A stretch of 64,000 bases of DNA from Crossaster papposus (taxonomy: Eukaryota; Echinodermata; Asteroidea; Velatida; Solasteridae): positions 186,001 to 250,000 of the forward strand of contig JBAIAA010000020.1 in assembly GCA_037893245.1 (NCBI GenBank). The letters are read 5' to 3'. Within the stretch, counting starts at the first letter, position 1. Every line of letters begins with the position of its first letter. The translations under genes and the position numbers were made by a program. Below, piece by piece: positions 24,201 through 36,645 of the stretch. The notes below the pieces were generated by a model, which worked only from the letters and a program-made list of their open reading frames with translations, was not told the origin of the DNA and did no database searches.

Positions 24201-25965
24201 AGATAAAGACCAAGACAATAATCTGATTGTTGTTTGAGAAACCCCAGTGATGTCGGTGTACAAGAAACTTGGTCGTGAACATTGTTGATTTTACACTGTT
24301 TTCAATGGGACTTGAATTAGGCAGGTGCACCCTATAGGGTGCACCACCCTAATTGTAAGGAACATTTCTACGCTAGCTCATTTGCATTAAAAGTGCCCCC
24401 ACAATTTCTTTTGAAAACGGATGCCGTTTGGTGAAAGAAATGGTGGGATTGTGTAAATATAGCATAGGATCAACTCCCTGGTTTTTGAGCTTCAATCCGA
24501 GGGCAGACTTGACAAAATTACGGTTGAAAAATGGGTCCTAATTGCCCTAGAACGTGGAGGGATGCCATTTGTAAAATGGCTGCTTGCAGGCTCGAGAAGT
24601 ATCACTTTTCGGGAGGTGTGTTTCTTTTGGTGTGAATATTAAAAAATGTAATTGGCTAACCTACTAAAAATTGAAAAGAAATGGAAAGATAAAGACCAAG
24701 ACAATAATCTGATTGTTGTTTGAGAAACCCCAGTGATGTCGGTGTGCAAGAAACTTGGTCGTGAACATTGTTGATTTTACACCGTTTTCAATGGGACTTG
24801 AATTAGGCAGGTGCACCCTATAGGGTGCACCACCCTAATTGTAAGGAGAATTTCTACGCGAGCTCATTTGCATGAAATGTGCCCCCACAATTTCTTTTGA
24901 AAACGGATGCCGTTTGGTGAAAGAAATGGTGGGATTGTGTAAATATAGCATAGGATCAACTCCCTGGTTTTTGAGCTTCAATCTGAGGGCAGACTTGACA
25001 AAATTACGGTTGAAAAATGGGTCCTAATTGCCCTAGAACGTGGAGGGATGCCATTTGTAAAATGGCTGCTTGCAGGCTCGGGAAGTATCACTTTTCGGGA
25101 GGTGAGTTTCTTTTGGTGTGAATATAAAAAAATGTAATTGGCTAACCTACTAAAAATTGAAAAGAAATGGAAAGATAAAGACCAAGACAATAATCTGATT
25201 GTTGTTTGAGAAACCCCAGTGATGTCGGTGTGCAAGAAACTTGGTCGTGAACATTGTTGATTTTACACCGTTTTCAATGGGACTTGAATTAGGCAGGTGC
25301 ACCCTATAGGGTGCACCACCCTAATTGTAAGGAGAATTTCTACGCGAGCTCATTTGCATGAAATGTGCCCCCACAATTTCTTTTGAAAACGGATGCCGTT
25401 TGGTGAAAGAAATGGTGGGATTGTGTAAATATAGCATAGGATCAACTCCCTGGTTTTTGAGCTTCAATCCGAGGGCAGACTTGACAAAATTACGGTTGAA
25501 AAATGGGTCCTAATTGCCCTAGAACGTGGAGGGATGCCATTCGTAAAATGGCTGCTTGCAGGCTCGAGAAGTATCACTTTTCGGGAGGTGTGTTACTTTT
25601 GGTGTGAATATTAAAAAATGTAATTGGCTAACCTACTAAAAATTGAAAAGAAATGGAAAGATAAAGACCAAGACAATAATCTGATTGTTGTTTGAGAAAC
25701 CCCAGTGATGTCGGTGTACAAGAAACTTGGTCGTGAACATTGTTGATTTTACACTGTTTTCAATGGGACTTGAATTAGGCAGGTGCACCCTATAGGGTGC
25801 ACCACCCTAATTGTAAGGAACATTTCTACGCTAGCTCATTTGCATTAAAAGTGCCCCCACAATTTCTTTTGAAAACGGATGCCGTTTGGTGAAAGAAATG
25901 GTGGGATTGTGTAAATATAGCATAGGATCAACTCCCTGGTTTTCGAGCTTCAATCTGAGGGCAGA
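21226..25965 (+). repeat. Segment a-b-c-d-e..., copy 2 of an 11.58-kb-spaced duplication
   Basis: Counterpart of 9642-14380, with the same 1-bp deletion in the monomer at 23172. Private changes include CCAAGGGC in the first monomer, TTTGACACC in the third, GGTCTTGAAC in the fourth and AGACCTGAC at about 24021. Confidence 0.9.
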
Positions 25966-26130
25966 CTTGACAAAATTACGGTTGAAAAATGGGTCCTAAT
26001 TGCCCTAGAACGTGGAGGGATGCCATTTGTAAAATGGCTGCTTGCAGGCTCGAGAAGTATCACTTTTCGGGAGGTGTGTTTCTTTTGGTGTGAATATTAA
26101 AAAATGTAATTGGCTAACCTACTAAAAATT

Positions 26131-26144
26131 GAAAACAATCTTGG
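26131..26144 (+). other. Private 7-for-5 replacement within one monomer
   Basis: In the monomer at 26087 the usual GAAAAGAAATGG reads GAAAACAATCTTGG: five bases are replaced by seven, making this the only 488-bp copy. No other monomer shows it, so it postdates the spread of its neighbours. It could also be a local assembly or sequencing error. Confidence 0.75.
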
Positions 26145-27060
26145 AAAGATAAAGACCAAGACAATAATCTGATTGTTGTTTGAGAAACCCCAGTGATGTC
26201 GGTGTGCAAGAAACTTGGTCGTGAACATTGTTGATTTTACACCGTTTTCAATGGGACTTGAATTAGGCAGGTGCACCCTATAGGGTGCACCACCCTAATT
26301 GTAAGGAGAATTTCTACGCGAGCTCATTTGCATGAAATGTGCCCCCACAATTTCTTTTGAAAACGGATGCCGTTTGGTGAAAGAAATGGTGGGATTGTGT
26401 AAATATAGCATAGGATCAACTCCCTGGTTTTTGAGCTTCAATCTGAGGGCAGACTTGACAAAATTACGGTTGAAAAATGGGTCCTAATTGCCCTAGAACG
26501 TGGAGGGATGCCATTTGTAAAATGGCTGCTTGCAGGCTCGGGAAGTATCACTTTTCGGGAGGTGAGTTTCTTTTGGTGTGAATATAAAAAAATGTAATTG
26601 GCTAACCTACTAAAAATTGAAAAGAAATGGAAAGATAAAGACCAAGACAATAATCTGATTGTTGTTTGAGAAACCCCAGTGATGTCGGTGTGCAAGAAAC
26701 TTGGTCGTGAACATTGTTGATTTTACACCGTTTTCAATGGGACTTGAATTAGGCAGGTGCACCCTATAGGGTGCACCACCCTAATTGTAAGGAGAATTTC
26801 TACGCGAGCTCATTTGCATGAAATGTGCCCCCACAATTTCTTTTGAAAACGGATGCCGTTTGGTGAAAGAAATGGTGGGATTGTGTAAATATAGCATAGG
26901 ATCAACTCCCTGGTTTTTGAGCTTCAATCTGAGGGCAGACTTGACAAAATTACGGTTGAAAAATGGGTCCTAATTGCCCTAGAACGTGGAGGGATGCCAT
27001 TTGTAAAATGGCTGCTTGCAGGCTCGGGAAGTATCACTTTTCGGGAGGTGAGTTTCTTTT

Positions 27061-27546
27061 GGTGTGAATATAAAAAAATGTAATTGGCTAACCTACTAAA
27101 AATTGAAAAGAAATGGAAAGATAAAGACCAAGACAATAATCTGATTGTTGTTTGAGAAACCCCAGTGATGTCGGTGTGCAAGAAACTTGGTCGTGAACAT
27201 TGTTGATTTTACACCGTTTTCAATGGGACTTGAATTAGGCAGGTGCACCCTTTAGGGTGCACCACCCTAATTGTAAGGAGAATTTCTACGCGAGCTCATT
27301 TGCATGAAATGTGCCCCCACAATTTCTTTTGAAAACGGATGCCGTTTGGTGAAAGAAATGGTGGGATTGTGTAAATATAGCATTGGATCAACTCCCTGGT
27401 TTTTGAGCTTCAATCCGAGGGCAGACTTGACAAAATTACGGTTGAAAAATGGGTCCTAATTGCCCTAGAACGTGGAGGGATGCCATTTGTAAAATGGCTG
27501 CTTGCAGGCTCGGGAAGTATCACTTTTCGGGAGGTGTGTTTCTTTC
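27061..27546 (+). repeat. Hybrid monomer, class A left and a-type right
   Basis: The left part is class A (GAATATAAAAAAATG, ACACCG, CATGAAATG). The right part has CATTGG, CCGAGGG, CTCGGG and a TTTCTTTC tail, as in a-type copies. The switch lies between about 27312 and 27384, an interval that contains the 50-nt hairpin. The palindrome centre is CCTTTAGGG, a private change. Confidence 0.8.
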
Positions 27547-29006
27547 GGTGTGAATATTAAAAAATGTAATTGGCTAACCTACTAAAAATTGAAAAGAAAT
27601 GGAAAGATAAAGACCAAGACAATAATCTGATTGTTGTTTGAGAAACCCCAGTGATGTCGGTGTGCAAGAAACTTGGTCGTGAACATTGTTGATTTTACAC
27701 TCTTTTCAATGGGACTTGAATTAGGCAGGTGCACCCTATATGAGTGCACCACCCTAATTGTAAGGAGAATTTCTACGCGAGCTCATTTGCATGAAATGTG
27801 CCCCCACAATTTCTTTTGAAAACGGATGCCGTTTGGTGAAAGAAATGGTGGGATTGTGTAAATATAGCATAGGATCAACTCCCTGGTTTTTGAGCTTCAA
27901 TCTGAGGGCAGACTTGACAAAATTACGGTTGAAAAATGGGTCCTAATTGCCCTAGAACGTGGAGGGATGCCATTTGTAAAATGGCTGCTTGCAGGCTCGG
28001 GAAGTATCACTTTTCGGGAGGTGAGTTTCTTTTGGTGTGAATATAATAAAATGTAATTGGCTAACCTACTAAAAATTGAAAAAAAATGGAAAGATAAAGA
28101 CCAAGACAATAATCTGATTGTTGTTTGAGAAACCCCAGTGATGTCGGTGTGCAAGAAACTTGGTCGTGAACATTGTTGATTTTACACCGTTTTCAATGGG
28201 ACTTGAATTAGGCAGGTGCACCCTATAGGGTGCACCACCCTAATTGTAAGGAGAATTTCTACGCGAGCTCATTTGCATGAAATGTGCCCCCACAATTTCT
28301 TTTGAAAACGGATGCCGTTTGGTGAAAGAAATGGTGGGATTGTGTAAATATAGCATTGGATCAACTCCCTGGTTTTTGAGCTTCAATCCGAGGGCAGACT
28401 TGACAAAATTACGGTTGAAAAATGGGTCCTAATTGCCCTAGAACGTGGAGGGATGCCATTTGTAAAATGGCTGCTTGCAGGCTCGGGAAGTATCACTTTT
28501 CGGGAGGTGTGTTTCTTTCGGTGTGAATATTAAAAAATGTAATTGGCTAACCTACTAAAAATTGAAAAGAAATGGAAAGATAAAGACCAAGACAATAATC
28601 TGATTGTTGTTTGAGAAACCCCAGTGATGTCGGTGTGCAAGAAACTTGGTCGTGAACATTGTTGATTTTACACTCTTTTCAATGGGACTTGAATTAGGCA
28701 GGTGCACCCTATAGGAGTGCACCACCCTAATTGTAAGGAGAATTTCTACGCGAGCTCATTTGCATGAAATGTGCCCCCACAATTTCTTTTGAAAACGGAT
28801 GCCGTTTGGTGAAAGAAATGGTGGGATTGTGTAAATATAGCATAGGATCAACTCCCTGGTTTTTGAGCTTCAATCTGAGGGCAGACTTGACAAAATTACG
28901 GTTGAAAAATGGGTCCTAATTGCCCTAGAACGTGGAGGGATGCCATTTGTAAAATGGCTGCTTGCAGGCTCGGGAAGTATCACTTTTCGGGAGGTGAGTT
29001 TCTTTT
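27547..29006 (+). repeat. Local two-monomer repeat (b-c, then b)
   Basis: b at 27547, c-type head at 28034, b at 28520, followed by c at 29007. The period is 973 bp. The c-type copy at 28034 is a hybrid whose right half is a-type like, which places a b-type monomer after it as after a real a-type copy. Confidence 0.8.
28034..28519 (+). repeat. Hybrid monomer, c-type left and a-type right
   Basis: The head is GAATATAATAAAATG with GAAAAAAAATGG and a class A core, as in c-type copies. From CATTGG onward it matches a-type. The switch falls between about 28286 and 28356, again across the long hairpin. c-type TTTATTTTG is absent. Confidence 0.8.
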
Positions 29007-32000
29007 GGTGTGAATATAATAAAATGTAATTGGCTAACCTACTAAAAATTGAAAAAAAATGGAAAGATAAAGACCAAGACAATAATCTGATTGTTGTTTG
29101 AGAAACCCCAGTGATGTCGGTGTGCAAGAAACTTGGTCGTGAACATTGTTGATTTTACACCGTTTTCAATGGGACTTGAATTAGGCAGGTGCACCCTATA
29201 GGGTGCACCACCCTAATTGTAAGGAGAATTTCTACGCGAGCTCATTTGCATGAAATGTGCCCCCACAATTTATTTTGAAAACGGATGCCGTTTGGTGAAA
29301 GAAATGGTGGGATTGTGTAAATATAGCATAGGATCAACTCCCTGGTTTTTGAGCTTCAATCTGAGGGCAGACTTGACAAAATTACGGTTGAAAAATGGGT
29401 CCTAATTGCCCTAGAACGTGGAGGGATGCCATTTGTAAAATGGCTGCTTGCAGGCTCGGGAAGTATCACTTTTCGGGAGGTGAGTTTCTTTTGGTGTGAA
29501 TATAAAAAAATGTAATTGGCTAACCTACTAAAAATTGAAAAGAAATGGAAAGATAAAGACCAAGACAATAATCTGATTGTTGTTTGAGAAACCCCAGTGA
29601 TGTCGGTGTGCAAGAAACTTGGTCGTGAACATTGTTGATTTTACACCGTTTTCAATGGGACTTGAATTAGGCAGGTGCACCCTATAGGGTGCACCACCCT
29701 AATTGTAAGGAGAATTTCTACGCGAGCTCATTTGCATGAAATGTGCCCCCACAATTTCTTTTGAAAACGGATGCCGTTTGGTGAAAGAAATGGTGGGATT
29801 GTGTAAATATAGCATAGGATCAACTCCCTGGTTTTTGAGCTTCAATCCGAGGGCAGACTTGACAAAATTACGGTTGAAAAATGGGTCCTAATTGCCCTAG
29901 AACGTGGAGGGATGCCATTTGTAAAATGGCTGCTTGCAGGCTCGAGAAGTATCACTTTTCGGGAGGTGTGTTACTTTTGGTGTGAATATTAAAAAATGTA
30001 ATTGGCTAACCTACTAAAAATTGAAAAGAAATGGAAAGATAAAGACCAAGACAATAATCTGATTGTTGTTTGAGAAACCCCAGTGATGTCGGTGTACAAG
30101 AAACTTGGTCGTGAACATTGTTGATTTTACACTGTTTTCAATGGGACTTGAATTAGGCAGGTGCACCCTATAGGGTGCACCACCCTAATTGTAAGGAACA
30201 TTTCTACGCTAGCTCATTTGCATTAAAAGTGCCCCCACAATTTCTTTTGAAAACGGATGCCGTTTGGTGAAAGAAATGGTGGGATTGTGTAAATATAGCA
30301 TAGGATCAACTCCCTGGTTTTTGAGCTTCAATCCGAGGGCAGACTTGACAAAATTACGGTTGAAAAATGGGTCCTAATTGCCCTAGAACGTGGAGGGATG
30401 CCATTTGTAAAATGGCTGCTTGCAGGCTCGAGAAGTATCACTTTTCGGGAGGTGTGTTTCTTTTGGTGTGAATATTAAAAAATGTAATTGGCTAACCTAC
30501 TAAAAATTGAAAAGAAATGGAAAGATAAAGACCAAGACAATAATCTGATTGTTGTTTGAGAAACCCCAGTGATGTCGGTGTGCAAGAAACTTGGTCGTGA
30601 ACATTGTTGATTTTACACCGTTTTCAATGGGACTTGAATTAGGCAGGTGCACCCTATAGGGTGCACCACCCTAATTGTAAGGAGAATTTCTACGCGAGCT
30701 CATTTGCATGAAATGTGCCCCCACAATTTCTTTTGAAAACGGATGCCGTTTGGTGAAAGAAATGGTGGGATTGTGTAAATATAGCATAGGATCAACTCCC
30801 TGGTTTTTGAGTTTCAATCTGAAGGCAGACTTGACAAAATTACGGTTGAAAAATGGGTCCTAATTGCCCTAGAACGTGGAGGGATGCCATTTGTAAAATG
30901 GCTGCTTGCAGGCTCGGGAAGTATCACTTTTCGGGAGGTGAGTTTCTTTTGGTGTGAATATAATAAAATGTAATTGGCTAACCTACTAAAAATTGAAAAA
31001 AAATGGAAAGATAAAGACCAAGACAATAATCTGATTGTTGTTTGAGAAACCCCAGTGATGTCGGTGTGCAAGAAACTTGGTCGTGAACATTGTTGATTTT
31101 ACACCGTTTTCAATGGGACTTGAATTAGGCAGGTGCACCCTATAGGGTGCACCACCCTAATTGTAAGGAGAATTTCTACGCGAGCTCATTTGCATGAAAT
31201 GTGCCCCCACAATTTATTTTGAAAACGGATGCCGTTTGGTGAAAGAAATGGTGGGATTGTGTAAATATAGCATAGGATCAACTCCCTGGTTTTTGAGCTT
31301 CAATCTGAGGGCAGACTTGACAAAATTACGGTTGAAAAATGGGTCCTAATTGCCCTAGAACGTGGAGGGATGCCATTTGTAAAATGGCTGCTTGCAGGCT
31401 CGGGAAGTATCACTTTTCGGGAGGTGAGTTTCTTTTGGTGTGAATATAAAAAAATGTAATTGGCTAACCTACTAAAAATTGAAAAGAAATGGAAAGATAA
31501 AGACCAAGACAATAATCTGATTGTTGTTTGAGAAACCCCAGTGATGTCGGTGTGCAAGAAACTTGGTCGTGAACATTGTTGATTTTACACCGTTTTCAAT
31601 GGGACTTGAATTAGGCAGGTGCACCCTATAGGGTGCACCACCCTAATTGTAAGGAGAATTTCTACGCGAGCTCATTTGCATGAAATGTGCCCCCACAATT
31701 TCTTTTGAAAACGGATGCCGTTTGGTGAAAGAAATGGTGGGATTGTGTAAATATAGCATAGGATCAACTCCCTGGTTTTTGAGCTTCAATCCGAGGGCAG
31801 ACTTGACAAAATTACGGTTGAAAAATGGGTCCTAATTGCCCTAGAACGTGGAGGGATGCCATTTGTAAAATGGCTGCTTGCAGGCTCGAGAAGTATCACT
31901 TTTCGGGAGGTGTGTTACTTTTGGTGTGAATATTAAAAAATGTAATTGGCTAACCTACTAAAAATTGAAAAGAAATGGAAAGATAAAGACCAAGACAATA

Positions 32001-32894
32001 ATCTGATTGTTGTTTGAGAAACCCCAGTGATGTCGGTGTACAAGAAACTTGGTCGTGAACATTGTTGATTTTACACTGTTTTCAATGGGACTTGAATTAG
32101 GCAGGTGCACCCTATAGGGTGCACCACCCTAATTGTAAGGAACATTTCTACGCTAGCTCATTTGCATTAAAAGTGCCCCCACAATTTCTTTTGAAAACGG
32201 ATGCCGTTTGGTGAAAGAAATGGTGGGATTGTGTAAATATAGCATAGGATCAACTCCCTGGTTTTTGAGCTTCAATCCGAGGGCAGACTTGACAAAATTA
32301 CGGTTGAAAAATGGGTCCTAATTGCCCTAGAACGTGGAGGGATGCCATTTGTAAAATGGCTGCTTGCAGGCTCGAGAAGTATCACTTTTCGGGAGGTGTG
32401 TTTCTTTTGGTGTGAATATTAAAAAATGTAATTGGCTAACCTACTAAAAATTGAAAAGAAATGGAAAGATAAAGACCAAGACAATAATCTGATTGTTGTT
32501 TGAGAAACCCCAGTGATGTCGGTGTGCAAGAAACTTGGTCGTGAACATTGTTGATTTTACACCGTTTTCAATGGGACTTGAATTAGGCAGGTGCACCCTA
32601 TAGGGTGCACCACCCTAATTGTAAGGAGAATTTCTACGCGAGCTCATTTGCATGAAATGTGCCCCCACAATTTCTTTTGAAAACGGATGCCGTTTGGTGA
32701 AAGAAATGGTGGGATTGTGTAAATATAGCATAGGATCAACTCCCTGGTTTTTGAGCTTCAATCTGAGGGCAGACTTGACAAAATTACGGTTGAAAAATGG
32801 GTCCTAATTGCCCTAGAACGTGGAGGGATGCCATTTGTAAAATGGCTGCTTGCAGGCTCGGGAAGTATCACTTTTCGGGAGGTGAGTTTCTTTT
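29007..32894 (+). repeat. Tandem duplication of a four-monomer unit (c-d-e-f twice)
   Basis: Monomers at 29007, 29493, 29979 and 30465 repeat as 30951, 31437, 31923 and 32409, an exact 1944-bp period. Each c copy has GAATATAATAAAATG and TTTATTTTG. The first f copy has private GAGTTTCAATCTGAAGGC changes; the second does not, so that variant arose after the duplication or was lost. Confidence 0.9.
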
Positions 32895-34792
32895 GGTGTG
32901 AATATAAAAAAATGTAATTGGCTAACCTACTAAAAATTGAAAAGAAATGGAAAGATAAAGACCAAGACAATAATCTGATTGTTGTTTGAGAAACCCCAGT
33001 GATGTCGGTGTGCAAGAAACTTGGTCGTGAACATTGTTGATTTTACACCGTTTTCAATGGGACTTGAATTAGGCAGGTGCACCCTATAGGGTGCACCACC
33101 CTAATTGTAAGGAGAATTTCTACGCGAGCTCATTTGCATGAAATGTGCCCCCACAATTTCTTTTGAAAACGGATGCCGTTTGGTGAAAGAAATGGTGGGA
33201 TTGTGTAAATATAGCATAGGATCAACTCCCTGGTTTTTGAGCTTCAATCCGAGGGCAGACTTGACAAAATTACGGTTGAAAAATGGGTCCTAATTGCCCT
33301 AGAACGTGGAGGGATGCCATTCGTAAAATGGCTGCTTGCAGGCTCGAGAAGTATCACTTTTCGGGAGGTGTGTTACTTTTGGTGTGAATATTAACAAATG
33401 TAATTGGCTAACCTACTAAAAATTGAAAAGAAATGGAAAGATAAAGACCAAGACAATAATCTGATTGTTGTTTGAGAAACCCCAGTGATGTCGGTGTACA
33501 AGAAACTTGGTCGTGAACATTGTTGATTTTACACTGTTTTCAATGGGACTTGAATTAGGCAGGTGCACCCTATAGGGTGCACCACCCTAATTGTAAGGAA
33601 CATTTCTACGCTAGCTCATTTGCATTAAAAGTGCCCCCACAATTTCTTTTGAAAACGGATGCCGTTTGGTGAAAGAAATGGTGGGATTGTGTAAATATAG
33701 CATAGGATCAACTCCCTGGTTTTCGAGCTTCAATCTGAGGGCAGACTTGACAAAATTACGGTTGAAAAATGGGTCCTAATTGCCCTAGAACGTGGAGGGA
33801 TGCCATTTGTAAAATGGCTGCTTGCAGGCTCGAGAAGTATCACTTTTCGGGAGGTGTGTTTCTTTTGGTGTGAATATTAAAAAATGTAATTGGCTAACCT
33901 ACTAAAAATTGAAAAGAAATGGAAAGATAAAGACCAAGACAATAATCTGATTGTTGTTTGAGAAACCCCAGTGATGTCGGTGTGCAAGAAACTTGGTCGT
34001 GAACATTGTTGATTTTACACCGTTTTCAATGGGACTTGAATTAGGCAGGTGCACCCTATAGGGTGCACCACCCTAATTGTAAGGAGAATTTCTACGCGAG
34101 CTCATTTGCATGAAATGTGCCCCCACAATTTCTTTTGAAAACGGATGCCGTTTGGTGAAAGAAATGGTGGGATTGTGTAAATATAGCATAGGATCAACTC
34201 CCTGGTTTTTGAGCTTCAATCTGAGGGCAGACTTGACAAAATTACGGTTGAAAAATGGGTCCTAATTGCCCTAGAACGTGGAGGGATGCCATTTGTAAAA
34301 TGGCTGCTTGCAGGCTCGGGAAGTATCACTTTTCGGGAGGTGAGTTTCTTTTGGTGTGAATATAAAAAAATGTAATTGGCTAACCTACTAAAAATTGAAA
34401 AGAAATGGAAAGATAAAGACCAAGACAATAATCTGATTGTTGTTTGAGAAACCCCAGTGATGTCGGTGTGCAAGAAACTTGGTCGTGAACATTGTTGATT
34501 TTACACCGTTTTCAATGGGACTTGAATTAGGCAGGTGCACCCTATAGGGTGCACCACCCTAATTGTAAGGAGAATTTCTACGCGAGCTCATTTGCATGAA
34601 ATGTGCCCCCACAATTTCTTTTGAAAACGGATGCCGTTTGGTGAAAGAAATGGTGGGATTGTGTAAATATAGCATAGGATCAACTCCCTGGTTTTTGAGC
34701 TTCAATCCGAGGGCAGACTTGACAAAATTACGGTTGAAAAATGGGTCCTAATTGCCCTAGAACGTGGAGGGATGCCATTCGTAAAATGGCTG

Positions 34793-36645
34793 ATTGCAGG
34801 CTCGAGAAGTATCACTTTTCGGGAGGTGTGTTACTTTTGGTGTGAATATTAAAAAATGTAATTGGCTAACCTACTAAAAATTGAAAAGAAATGGAAAGAT
34901 AAAGACCAAGACAATAATCTGATTGTTGTTTGAGAAACCCCAGTGATGTCGGTGTACAAGAAACTTGGTCGTGAACATTGTTGATTTTACACTGTTTTCA
35001 ATGGGACTTGAATTAGGCAGGTGCACCCTATAGGGTGCACCACCCTAATTGTAAGGAACATTTCTACGCTAGCTCATTTGCATTAAAAGTGCCCCCACAA
35101 TTTCTTTTGAAAACGGATGCCGTTTGGTGAAAGAAATGGTGGGATTGTGTAAATATAGCATAGGATCAACTCCCTGGTTTTTGAGCTTCAATCCGAGGGC
35201 AGACTTGACAAAATTACGGTTGAAAAATGGGTCCTAATTGCCCTAGAACGTGGAGGGATGCCATTTGTAAAATGGCTGCTTGCAGGCTCGAGAAGTATCA
35301 CTTTTCGGGAGGTGTGTTTCTTTTGGTGTGAATATTAAAAAATGTAATTGGCTAACCTACTAAAAATTGAAAAGAAATGGAAAGATAAAGACCAAGACAA
35401 TAATCTGATTGTTGTTTGAGAAACCCCAGTGATGTCGGTGTGCAAGAAACTTGGTCGTGAACATTGTTGATTTTACACTGTTTTCAATGGGACTTGAATT
35501 AGGCAGGTGCACCCTATAGGGTGCACCACCCTAATTGTAAGGAACATTTCTACGCTAGCTCATTTGCATTAAAAGTGCCCCCACAATTTCTTTTGAAAAC
35601 GGATGCCGTTTGGTGAAATAAATGGTGGGATTGTGTAAATATAGCATAGGATCAACTCCCTGGTTTTTGAGCTTCAATCGGAGGGCAGACTTGACAAAAT
35701 TACGGTTGAAAAATGGGTCCTAATTGCCCTAGAACGTGGAGGGATGCCATTTGTAAAATGGCTGCTTGCAGGCTCGGGAAGTATCACTTTTCGGGAGGTG
35801 TGTTTCTTTCGGTGTGAATATTAAAAAATGTAATTGGCTAACCTACTAAAAATTGAAAAGAAATGGAAAGATAAAGACCGAGACAATAATCTGATTGTTG
35901 TTTGAGAAACCCCAGTGATGTCGGTGTGCAAGAAACTTGGTCGTGAACATTGTTGATTTTACACTCTTTTCAATGGGACTTGAATTAGGCAGGTGCACCC
36001 TATAGGGTGCACCACCCTAATTGTAAGGAACATTTCTACGCTAGCTCATTTGCATTAAAAGTGCCCCCACAATTTCTTTTGAAAACGGATGCCGTTTGGT
36101 GAAAGAAATGGTGGGATTGTGTAAATATAGCATAGGATCAACTCCCTGGTTTTTGAGCTTCAATCCGAGGGCAGACTTGACAAAATTACGGTTGAAAAAT
36201 GGGTCCTAATTGCCCTAGAACGTGGAGGGATGCCATTTGTAAAATGGCTGCTTGCAGGCTCGAGAAGTATCACTTTTCGGGAGGTGTGTTACTTTTGGTG
36301 TGAATATTAAAAAATGTAATTGGCTAACCTACTAAAAATTGAAAAGAAATGGAAAGATAAAGACCAAGACAATAATCTGATTGTTGTTTGAGAAACCCCA
36401 GTGATGTCGGTGTACAAGAAACTTGGTCGTGAACATTGTTGATTTTACACTGTTTTCAATGGGACTTGAATTAGGCAGGTGCACCCTATAGGGTGCACCA
36501 CCCTAATTGTAAGGAACATTTCTACGCTAGCTCATTTGCATTAAAAGTGCCCCCACAATTTCTTTTGAAAACGGATGCCGTTTGGTGAAAGAAATGGTGG
36601 GATTGTGTAAATATAGCATAGGATCAACTCCCTGGTTTTTGAGCT
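34793..36645 (+). repeat. Segment e-p-q-r, copy 2 of a 17,905-bp-spaced duplication
   Basis: Counterpart of 16888-18740, beginning with the same GGCTGATTGC variant (34793). This copy leads directly into the class B domain where its p, q and r monomers are further amplified, so it looks like the seed of that domain. Confidence 0.8.

Noticed and set aside
27250-27262. Plant-type telomere unit TTTAGGG in the monomer at 27061
   Set aside because: A single occurrence produced by one base change at the palindrome centre; no tandem telomere repeats are present.
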